Part shown: in pieces, positions 17,003 to 24,806 of the stretch
Layout: the number at the start of each line of letters is the position of its first letter
Numbering within the stretch: position 1 is the stretch's first letter
Source: Thalassotalea_F euphylliae
Lineage (GTDB): Bacteria; Pseudomonadota; Gammaproteobacteria; Enterobacterales; Alteromonadaceae
Direction of reading: 5' to 3'
DNA length: 64,000 nt
NCBI RefSeq assembly: GCF_042682785.1
Contig: NZ_JBHUIB010000012.1
Location: forward strand, 868,001 to 932,000
Notes under the pieces: model-generated
Databases searched by the model: none
The model's input: only the letters and a program-made list of their open reading frames with translations
What the model was told of the DNA's origin: nothing
Translations under genes and position numbers: made by a program

Positions 17003-19143
17003 TGACAGAACAAACAAATAACAGTGTGTTTTCACTAGAGCGTCAAGAAAATGGTATTGCGCATCTTGTTATGGATGTGAAGGGCGATACGATGAACACG
17101 CTCAAGGCAGAGTTTGGTGAAGAAATTACCGCCATGCTTAAAGAAATTAAAGATGACGCGACTATCAAAGGCATCGTAGTTGTCAGTGGTAAAGCAGATT
17201 CATTTGTTGCTGGTGCGGACATTAATATGCTTGCAGCTTGCACGACAGCAGAGGAAGCAACCACGCTTTCTCGTCAGGGACAAATGGTTTTCGACCAAAT
17301 GGAAAACTTCCCTAAACCAATCGTAGCAGCAATTAATGGTGCCTGTTTAGGTGGTGGTTTAGAACTTGCTCTTGCATGTCACGCACGTATTGCAAGTGAT
17401 AACCCTAAAACTGCGCTTGGTGTACCAGAAGTACAACTTGGTTTATTGCCTGGCGGTGGCGGCACACAGCGACTACCAAAACTAGTTGGTATTCAAAAGT
17501 CTTTAGACATGATGCTAACCGGTAAGCAACTTCGTGCTAAGCAAGCACTAAAGTCAGGCTTAGTTGATGATGTCGTTCCTAACAGTATTCTCGTTCGTAC
17601 CGCTGAAGAAATTGCGCTTAAAGGCAAAGTAAAGCCAAAGAAACGCAAAACGTCTTTGATGGACAAAGCGCTAGAAGAAAACCCAATGGGTCGTAAGGTG
17701 CTATTTGACCAAGCAACTAAATCTGTGTTGTCGAAAACAAAAGGTAACTATCCAGCACCATTAAAGATTATTGATTGTGTGCGTGTTGGTGTAGAGCGTT
17801 CTCCTGCTATGGGTTACCAGGTAGAAGCTGATCATTTTGGTCACCTTGTGATGACGCCAGAATCTGAACAACTACGCAACCTTTTCTTCGCAACAACAGA
17901 CATGAAGAAAGAGCATGGTGTTGAAGGTGTAGAGCCAGCAAAAGTGCTCAAAGCAGGCGTACTTGGTGGTGGCTTGATGGGCGGTGGTATCTCGTTCGTC
18001 ACGGCGACCAAAGCGGGTGTGCCTGTGCGTGTTAAAGATATCTCGCATAAAGGTATCAACGCGGCGCTTAAATACAGCTACGATCTTTTGAACAAAAAAG
18101 TAAAGCGTCGTTTTATGCGCCACAGCGAAATGCAACGTCAGTTGGCAGACATTACCGGTACGCTTGATTACACAGGTTTTAAAGATGCAGACATTGTAGT
18201 TGAAGCGGTATTTGAAGACTTGTCTCTAAAGCAAAAAATGGTAACGGATGTAGAAGCTAACTGTCGTCCCGACACTATTTTCGCGAGTAATACGTCTAGC
18301 CTACCCATAGGCCAGATTGCAGCAAACGCTGAACGTCCAGAAAACGTCATTGGTCTTCATTACTTCTCACCTGTAGATATGATGCCGTTGGCAGAAATTA
18401 TCGCTCATGAGAAAACGTCAGATGAGACAATTTCAACGACCGTAGCCTTTGCTAAAAAACAAGGTAAGACCCCAATAGTTGTTAAAGATAAGGCGGGTTT
18501 CTTTGTTAACCGTATTTTGGCGCCGTACATGAATGAAGCAGCGATGATGCTTCTTGAAGGCGAGCCAGTAGAAAAGTTAGACAAAGCACTAGTTAAGTTT
18601 GGTTTCCCTGTAGGTCCAATGCAATTGCTTGACGAAGTTGGTATTGATATTGGGGCGAAAATTGGTCCAATTCTTAAAGCCGAACTAGGCGATCGCTTTG
18701 AAACACCTGCAGCATTCGAAAGCTTAATCAATGATGGCCGTTTAGGTAAAAAGGCGAATAAAGGCTTCTACTTATACGGTAAAGCTGCGAAGAAAGGTAA
18801 GAAGACGGTTGATGAGACCGTTTATAATCTGCTTGGTGTAACCCCATCAGGTAAGTTATCAGAACAAGATATTGCGAAACGCTGTGTTTACATGATGTTG
18901 AATGAAGCGATGCGTTGCTTGGACGAAGAAATTGTGCGTAACGCTCGTGACGGTGATATCGGTGCTATCTTCGGTATTGGCTTCCCTCCATTCTTGGGTG
19001 GTCCATATAGCTACATTGACAAAGTTGGCGCGACAAACATTGTGAGCCAGTTAAATCAGTGGAAGCAGCAACATGGTGATCGTTTTGAACCGTGCGATGC
19101 GCTTATTAAATTAGCTGAGAGCGGCGATAAGTGTCATAAGTAA
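17002..19143 (+). CDS. fadJ: Multifunctional beta-oxidation enzyme FadJ
   Basis: Alpha subunit of the FadIJ complex with enoyl-CoA hydratase and 3-hydroxyacyl-CoA dehydrogenase activities, 713 aa. The crotonase domain occupies about residues 1-190 (GADINML; NGACLGGGLELALACHARI), the NAD-binding domain about 310-490 (GVLGGGLMGGGIS; HYFSPVDMMPL), and two C-terminal helical dehydrogenase domains follow (KDKAGFFVNRILAPYMNEA; FGIGFPPFLGGPY). The length matches E. coli FadJ. Co-translated with fadI and ended by a strong terminator. Confidence 0.96.
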   Translation: MTEQTNNSVFSLERQENGIAHLVMDVKGDTMNTLKAEFGEEITAMLKEIKDDATIKGIVVVSGKADSFVAGADINMLAACTTAEEATTLSRQGQMVFDQMENFPKPIVAAINGACLGGGLELALACHARIASDNPKTALGVPEVQLGLLPGGGGTQRLPKLVGIQKSLDMMLTGKQLRAKQALKSGLVDDVVPNSILVRTAEEIALKGKVKPKKRKTSLMDKALEENPMGRKVLFDQATKSVLSKTKGNYPAPLKIIDCVRVGVERSPAMGYQVEADHFGHLVMTPESEQLRNLFFATTDMKKEHGVEGVEPAKVLKAGVLGGGLMGGGISFVTATKAGVPVRVKDISHKGINAALKYSYDLLNKKVKRRFMRHSEMQRQLADITGTLDYTGFKDADIVVEAVFEDLSLKQKMVTDVEANCRPDTIFASNTSSLPIGQIAANAERPENVIGLHYFSPVDMMPLAEIIAHEKTSDETISTTVAFAKKQGKTPIVVKDKAGFFVNRILAPYMNEAAMMLLEGEPVEKLDKALVKFGFPVGPMQLLDEVGIDIGAKIGPILKAELGDRFETPAAFESLINDGRLGKKANKGFYLYGKAAKKGKKTVDETVYNLLGVTPSGKLSEQDIAKRCVYMMLNEAMRCLDEEIVRNARDGDIGAIFGIGFPPFLGGPYSYIDKVGATNIVSQLNQWKQQHGDRFEPCDALIKLAESGDKCHK

Positions 19144-19162
19144 AAGCTAAATACGCTGAATT

Positions 19163-19187
19163 AAAGGAGGCGTATGCCTCCTTTTTT
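19163..19187 (+). terminator. Rho-independent terminator after fadJ
   Basis: Stem GGAGGC/GCCTCC with a four-base loop, A-run before and six T after, 20 bases past the fadJ stop. Confidence 0.9.
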
Positions 19188-19354
19188 GTGCATATCAGTT
19201 TGCTTGATAAGTAATGGCAATAAAGTCAAAATAACACTGTTGAATAATTGCTCTATTTTCTTTTAAAAAGTAATCAGTTTTGATATATTACGCGCCGTAA
19301 ATTTAGTACCCATTTTCATTTACTACTCGTTCCTCAGATAAAGGTATAGTATTT

Positions 19355-19555
19355 ATGTTGTTACTTGCAGTTACCGTTAGCTTAGTGTGTTCTTTGTTTT
19401 TCTATTGTCAGGCAATTTCAAGTGGAATGGGGCGCAGACGTTGGGCGTTTGCAGGTTTATTGATGGGGCCTTTCATTTGGCCTATGTTCTGTATGAAGAA
19501 ACGTATGAAAGTTAATCGTGCGTTTGGGTTTAACTATTTATTGTTTAGAGCCTAG
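19355..19555 (+). CDS. Small membrane protein, unknown function
   Basis: A 66-residue frame with a hydrophobic N-terminal helix (about 1-18), a glycine/tryptophan-rich second hydrophobic stretch (RRRWAFAGLLMGPFIWPMF) and a basic tail. The residue pattern looks like a genuine two-helix membrane peptide rather than random translation. There is no recognisable family and the ribosome site (AAAGGTATAGTATTT before the ATG) is modest. It stands alone between the fadJ terminator and the repeat-bearing region. Confidence 0.5.
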   Translation: MLLLAVTVSLVCSLFFYCQAISSGMGRRRWAFAGLLMGPFIWPMFCMKKRMKVNRAFGFNYLLFRA

Positions 19556-19612
19556 TACTCGCTTCTCTTGAGAAGAAATGCAAACTTCCGTGTTGCATAG
19601 CCTATTTCAAAT

Positions 19613-19717
19613 TTAACGCCACCAGTCAGCAGCATTTACCTCTTCAATTTGGATTTTAGAGGCTATCGGATTCTCTTTGATATCATGGCCTAGCCACGCT
19701 TTGATGATAGCCAGCAT
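19613..19717 (-). CDS. Possible 34-residue ORF coupled to the repeat peptide
   Basis: Its ATG shares bases with the TAA stop of the upstream minus-strand repeat peptide (TAATG), a classic coupling arrangement. The product begins MLAIIKAWLGHDIKENP and ends NAADWWR, amphipathic at first and then acidic. It is too short to assign. It could instead be the surviving 3' end of a longer gene disrupted by the repeats, but the same frame upstream carries a TAG stop in every repeat unit, so no simple extension exists. Confidence 0.3.
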   Translation of the reverse strand: MLAIIKAWLGHDIKENPIASKIQIEEVNAADWWR

Positions 19718-19941
19718 TAGATTTTTACTCTAGGCTTTTTGTCTGCAATTTTCACTCTAGGCTTTTTGTCTGCAATTTTTACTCTAGGCTTTTTGTCTGC
19801 AATTTTTACTCTAGGCTTTTTATCTGCAATAAGCATTTTTATTGAGCTTGTGCTGGTAAAATCGTTTATATTTTTCGGTTCAACTGCTTGCTCTGGTGAT
19901 GACGAAGATACAAGAATTGACATGATTAGCGAAGTTAACAT
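19717..19941 (-). CDS. Small protein with four 9-residue ADKKPRVKI repeats
   Basis: A 74-residue frame. It begins with a hydrophobic stretch (LTSLIMSILVSSSS) that could be a weak signal peptide, has a short acidic/polar linker, and ends in four near-identical copies of the basic nonapeptide ADKKPRVKI. A GGA ribosome site lies seven bases before the ATG. The opposite strand is also open across the repeats (hydrophobic SAIFTLGFL units), because 27 is a multiple of three; the minus strand is preferred for its start signals and composition. No family recognised. Confidence 0.4.
   Translation of the reverse strand: MLTSLIMSILVSSSSPEQAVEPKNINDFTSTSSIKMLIADKKPRVKIADKKPRVKIADKKPRVKIADKKPRVKI
19721..19828. 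repeat. Four tandem copies of a 27-bp unit
   Basis: The heptamer ACTCTAG recurs at 19727, 19754, 19781 and 19808, exactly 27 bases apart. The units are near-identical, differing at single positions (for example TTTTC versus TTTTT, TTTAT versus TTTGT). The period is a multiple of three and is read in frame by the minus-strand peptide gene. There is no spacer/repeat alternation, so it is not a CRISPR array. Copy number is likely variable between strains. Confidence 0.95.
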
Positions 19942-20150
19942 TATGTTTTCCTATTACTTTATTGTTATTAAAGACAGACATAGTGTTAGCTATTATTGTG
20001 CCAATAGTTGAATTTACGGGTTTTGTTTTAAGTCACTGAAAAGTAATGAAATATTTTGACTGTGGCGTGGCTTTTTGTGGCGTCAAAAAATATGAGGAAG
20101 TAATTTACCGCATCTTGGCTAGGTGGCAGGAATTTGACTCTTTGAATAGG

Positions 20151-23100
20151 TTAAGATTTAGAGTAAAGATTGGTTGATTGATCTGTGATTTGATGGCTCA
20201 GCAGATATTTTTGGAACTCATTTTCTGCGAGTGGTTTGCTATATAAGTAACCTTGGAGCTGCTCACAGCCAAGACCAGCAAGGAAATTAAGTTGATTATT
20301 ATTTTCAACACCCTCGGCTACTACTTGCATGCCCAAATTATGCGCGATAGTCACAATAGTAGCTACCATGTTTCGGCCTTGCTCTGACACCTCAATATCA
20401 TCAACAAAGGCCTTATCAATCTTTAGTGTATTGAGCGGGAATTTCTTCAGATATGCCAACGATGAATAGCCCGTGCCAAAATCGTCCAGTGATAAATGAA
20501 TACCCATTGAACGAATCTGAAGCATAGTATCAATGGCGGCTTGCGGGTTATCCATTACCGTCCCTTCGGTAATCTCTAATTCAAGAAACTTTGCCGGTAA
20601 TTTACTTTCTTCCAATATTGAGGCAATCATTTTAGGTAGGTTGGGTTGTGTAAACTGCACAGCGGAAAGGTTAACTGCAACACGGCCATCAAACATGCCT
20701 GCGTCAACCCAACGTTTAGCCGCATAACATGATTTGCGAAGTACAATTTCACCAATATCTATTATTTGACCTGTTTCTTCAGACACTGGGATAAACACAG
20801 CTGGACTGATAACTCCTTTTGTAGGGGTCTCAAAACGCACTAGTGCTTCCATGCCAGCAATTTTTCCTGAAGCAATTTGAATTTTTGGCTGATAAAAAAC
20901 AGAAAACAGATCTTCTTTTAAGCCATGGCGAATTAAACTTTCTATTTGAATTCGTTTAACCGCTTGTTTATTCATCGATTCACTGAAAAATTGATAACGG
21001 TTACCACCAGAATCTTTAGCATGGTACATAGCAGTATCCGCATTTTTAAGTAGCTCTTGCGGACTCGCCCCATCTTCAGGGTAAAGCACAATACCAATAC
21101 TGCTATAAAGCACGATTTCTTGGTTTTTAAGTTTCAATGGTTGCGCAATGATACGCAAAATTTCTTTCGCTAATGAGGTGATCGTGTGGATATCATTCGT
21201 ATTTTCAATAATGACACTAAATTCATCACCACCTAGCCTATAAACAGTGTTTCGCTTGGAGCCAATTTTCAGAATACGTTTAGCCACTTCGACAAGTATT
21301 AAGTCACCGACCTGGTGACCCATAGAGTCATTAATCTTTTTAAAGTTATCTAAATCAAAAACAAGTAGGGCATGTGGTGTTTTGTTTTTAACAAGATTTG
21401 TTTGATTTGCTTGGAAGAATGAACGGTTCGGTAGGCCCGTTAGTGTATCTGAATTGGCTAACTTTCTTAATTCTGCCTCTGACTTCTTACGAGCCGTAAC
21501 ATCTGAAAATACACCAACAAAGTGGGAAATATTTCCACTTTCATCACGAATAACGTCAAGGGTTAAATCGGTAAAGTAACGTTCATTACTATTTCGTCTA
21601 CTTTCAATTTCGCCTTGCCAGTTGCCATGGGTAATCAAGTGTTTTTTTATTGATTGAGTGAAAGACTCGGGATAGCGGGTGAACGCTAGCGAATTGCCCA
21701 ACATTTCACTTTTTGATTTACCGGTGATTCTGACAAATGCTTTGTTGACATCAACAATGGTAAATTGACGATCGTAGATAACAACTGCGTCTGAAATATT
21801 TTCGATACATTTCGCAAAAAGTTTAAGGCGCTCCTCTGCTTTCTTGATATGAGAAATATCTTTGAGCGTACCCGTCATACGAATAGGTTTGTCTTTATCG
21901 TCGCGCTCGACCACTTTGCCGCGATCTAACACCCATATCCATTGATCATTTTTATCTTTAACGCGATAAGTCGTTTCGAAGTGTTCTGTTTGGTTATCAA
22001 AATGCGCATTCATCGCATCTTTGACACGTTCTATATCGTTAGGGTGTATGTTGGTTTGTTCAGTTCCTACATTTCGCGTACCGTCTTGTGGGAACTCTAG
22101 TAACCCCCATATATTTGAGCGAAATATCTTTTTCGTTTTGATGTTCCAATCCCACATTTCATCACCACTTCCCCAAAGTGACAGCTTTAATCGCTCTTCG
22201 CTTTTCTTAATTTGAAAGTGATACTGTAAACGTCTTCTATATTGCTGAAGGATGTAGGCAAGTACCAAAAATGTGACAAGCGCATAAGCAACTTTTGCCG
22301 AAGTGGTCAGCCAAATAGGCGGGACTACTGTCAAATTTAAAGAAGTTGATTTTTTAATGTTGTTTTGAAAAAGATCGAAAACTTCTAACTCGAAAACGTA
22401 AGAGCCAGGACTGAGATTGGTGTATGTAGCTCTTCTATTGTCTCTATTTGTCTCTATCCAATCTTCCTCTAATCCCAATAGTCTATATCTGTATTTGGTT
22501 TGAGAGGGGAGCAGGGCGTTAGGAGATACAAATTCTATACTCAAAGGAAATTGCTTGTAAGTAATGCTAAGAGCATTATTCTCGGTTATATTTACCTTTT
22601 GTTCTTTGGACTCTATAGACTTATTCGCTATTTCAACCTTTGTTAGAGTTGGTGAGAGAATAGATTGTTCTTGATTCAATAAGTCATTTGGATAGAAACT
22701 GTATAGCCCTGTGTTGCTTCCTAGGAAAATTTGCCCGCTATTTTCGTCAGTCGTACTTGAATTGGTGTAAAACTCTGTATTGAACAACCCAAAATCTGTA
22801 TCGAACATTTTTATATTTAAATCGTTACTAGTTACAACAGAAATACCTTTATTACTTCCAAACCATATATTTTCCTTTTTATCCTGAGTTAGTGACGCTA
22901 TGTAGTTATTTCTCAGTCCATTCTTCTCGGTAAAAAGTGTGTGAGCTTTTAAGTCCTTTTCAATGACCAGTAGACCATTGCCATGAGAGCTCATAAAAAT
23001 ATGATTTGAAGTAGTATTAACTGAGCGAACTTGAAACGACTCTAATGCAAACTTAGAAAGGTTGAATTCGAAATTAAATATCTTATTTTGAATGTCAAAA

Positions 23101-24725
23101 GTATAGATTGAACCGTCTTTAGCACCTAACCAAAACTGATTTGTCTTTTCATCAAAAGACAAAGACAAAAGTTCAGAGGGATTATCCAGGCTATACTCTT
23201 TGTATCGCTTTTTTTCGAAGTCAAAACATTCTAGCTTTCCTGAGTAATTTAAAAAGCAAGAGTAGTTATCGACTAAAAGCGGGTCAATTCCGAATGTTGG
23301 CGTTTTTTCACTGTTCCACCCTTCGACTTCTGTAAGGCTCAATTCATTCTTATTAAAATTATATAGGCTGCCATTAAAGGTAAGAACGTAGACTTTATCC
23401 GTTTTAGACCAGTATATTTTATTTACGCCTAATTGAGATGCGATAAGCTGTTCGTTATTAGTTTCGATATTTCTGATGTACAGCTTGTTAGACTCATCGG
23501 TGTACATTAGCTGGCCTGAACCAATGTACTCTACGGAAGTGATGTTTAAATTAGTATCATTGTGAATTTTGATACTTTGTTGCAATAAAGACGTCTGGGG
23601 TTTGTATAAGTATAGTCCTCCGCCATTTGACGCAAACCATATGTCTTTATTAATGGTTTGTAGAGAGGCCATAAACCAAGGCTGTAATTCTTCTTTTTGT
23701 CCAGAAAGCTCAGGTATCACCTTTCGAGTCTCAAATGTTAAAACATCTATGGATGATAACCCTTTCCTTGTCGCGGCAAATACAACCTTATCTTTATAGT
23801 TTACTAGGCTCCTTACTTCATTGGAGGAAAGAGCAGCGTCGGTGTTCTCTGATGAAAGGTGTTTAATGATTTTTACATTCTCATCCAAGATGTAAATGCC
23901 ATTTGTTGTAGCTAGCCAGTAGTTGCCAGCGACTTTTTTTGCATAAAGGAGACTTTTTGCTCTAATGTCAAAGTTCCAACGGGAGGTCTTTCTTTCTTGC
24001 GTCATTAAGTTTTTAGCAAGCGTAAATTGTTGATTAGTGAGAATTATTCCATTTGAGAATGTGCCTAGCCAATAATCGCCTTTGTCATCTTGAAATATTG
24101 TCTTAATTTCCCCTAGGTTTTGCTCGAAACCTGGAATAAGAATTTGTTCAAATTTACCTGAGTTCCGGTTGTAAAGTTGAAGACCTGTTTCTGTAGCAAT
24201 AAAAAACTGATCGTTACCTTGTTTATCAACACCTTCAAAAATATCCCATACAACATTATCTAATAACGAATTCCCGTCACCTGAATTGTGAGTGAAATTG
24301 ATAAAGTCATCTGATGCTCGCCGATATTGGCTCAATCCATTGCTAGTACCTACCCAAAGTACACCTTTACTATCGATGAACAATTTCCGAATGAAGTTGT
24401 CGGCAAGAGAGTTTTTATCTTCTAGGTCGTGGCGGTAATGAACAAACTCAAAGCCGTCGTATCGATTCAGACCATCAGCGGTAGCAATCCAAATGAACCC
24501 TTGATCATCTTGAACAATAGAATAAACATTACTTTGTGACAGCCCTTCGGGGGTGGAGAATTGTTCGAGCTTTATCGATGAAAGGTTATTATTTGCGTGC
24601 GCAGTTGCGCTAAGCAATACAAGCAAAGAACAGATTGTAGCGAGGCCTAGTTGGCGCTTGAGGCTTGATAGCAAATACAGCAAATACTTCACGAAATTTC
24701 CACTATCTATCACGTAGACAGACAA
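20151..24725 (-). CDS. Large membrane sensor: periplasmic beta-propeller, PAS-PAS, GGDEF and EAL domains
   Basis: A 1524-residue c-di-GMP signalling protein. After a signal peptide (about 20-45) comes a periplasmic two-component-regulator propeller (about 50-690, repeats such as QGFIWIATADGLNRYDG and KGVLWVGTSNGLSQYRR), then a Y_Y_Y domain (about 715-795). One transmembrane helix follows (about 803-822), then PAS domains at about 840-945 and 955-1075. The GGDEF domain has an intact RLGGDEF near residue 1165, and the EAL domain is intact (MEALVRFE near 1294, ITEG, DDFGTGYSSL, AEGVE). Both cyclase and phosphodiesterase sites look functional. The propeller probably senses an extracellular ligand, perhaps a polysaccharide fragment as in related hybrid sensors. 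Monocistronic; no terminator seen. Confidence 0.93.
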   Translation of the reverse strand: MSVYVIDSGNFVKYLLYLLSSLKRQLGLATICSLLVLLSATAHANNNLSSIKLEQFSTPEGLSQSNVYSIVQDDQGFIWIATADGLNRYDGFEFVHYRHDLEDKNSLADNFIRKLFIDSKGVLWVGTSNGLSQYRRASDDFINFTHNSGDGNSLLDNVVWDIFEGVDKQGNDQFFIATETGLQLYNRNSGKFEQILIPGFEQNLGEIKTIFQDDKGDYWLGTFSNGIILTNQQFTLAKNLMTQERKTSRWNFDIRAKSLLYAKKVAGNYWLATTNGIYILDENVKIIKHLSSENTDAALSSNEVRSLVNYKDKVVFAATRKGLSSIDVLTFETRKVIPELSGQKEELQPWFMASLQTINKDIWFASNGGGLYLYKPQTSLLQQSIKIHNDTNLNITSVEYIGSGQLMYTDESNKLYIRNIETNNEQLIASQLGVNKIYWSKTDKVYVLTFNGSLYNFNKNELSLTEVEGWNSEKTPTFGIDPLLVDNYSCFLNYSGKLECFDFEKKRYKEYSLDNPSELLSLSFDEKTNQFWLGAKDGSIYTFDIQNKIFNFEFNLSKFALESFQVRSVNTTSNHIFMSSHGNGLLVIEKDLKAHTLFTEKNGLRNNYIASLTQDKKENIWFGSNKGISVVTSNDLNIKMFDTDFGLFNTEFYTNSSTTDENSGQIFLGSNTGLYSFYPNDLLNQEQSILSPTLTKVEIANKSIESKEQKVNITENNALSITYKQFPLSIEFVSPNALLPSQTKYRYRLLGLEEDWIETNRDNRRATYTNLSPGSYVFELEVFDLFQNNIKKSTSLNLTVVPPIWLTTSAKVAYALVTFLVLAYILQQYRRRLQYHFQIKKSEERLKLSLWGSGDEMWDWNIKTKKIFRSNIWGLLEFPQDGTRNVGTEQTNIHPNDIERVKDAMNAHFDNQTEHFETTYRVKDKNDQWIWVLDRGKVVERDDKDKPIRMTGTLKDISHIKKAEERLKLFAKCIENISDAVVIYDRQFTIVDVNKAFVRITGKSKSEMLGNSLAFTRYPESFTQSIKKHLITHGNWQGEIESRRNSNERYFTDLTLDVIRDESGNISHFVGVFSDVTARKKSEAELRKLANSDTLTGLPNRSFFQANQTNLVKNKTPHALLVFDLDNFKKINDSMGHQVGDLILVEVAKRILKIGSKRNTVYRLGGDEFSVIIENTNDIHTITSLAKEILRIIAQPLKLKNQEIVLYSSIGIVLYPEDGASPQELLKNADTAMYHAKDSGGNRYQFFSESMNKQAVKRIQIESLIRHGLKEDLFSVFYQPKIQIASGKIAGMEALVRFETPTKGVISPAVFIPVSEETGQIIDIGEIVLRKSCYAAKRWVDAGMFDGRVAVNLSAVQFTQPNLPKMIASILEESKLPAKFLELEITEGTVMDNPQAAIDTMLQIRSMGIHLSLDDFGTGYSSLAYLKKFPLNTLKIDKAFVDDIEVSEQGRNMVATIVTIAHNLGMQVVAEGVENNNQLNFLAGLGCEQLQGYLYSKPLAENEFQKYLLSHQITDQSTNLYSKS

Positions 24726-24806
24726 AGGTAATATTTAAGTTATCCGACCATTAAATCTGATGCATGAAGCCAAGTCAAATAACGCCTTCCTATTGTATCG
24801 GCAGTA

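Noticed and set aside
19721..19828. Possible CRISPR array
   Set aside because: Repeats are directly tandem with no spacers and lie in a coding frame.
19739..20011. Plus-strand 90-codon hydrophobic frame across the 27-bp repeat
   Set aside because: TTG start without a ribosome site; the minus-strand frame has better start signals. Kept only as an ambiguity.
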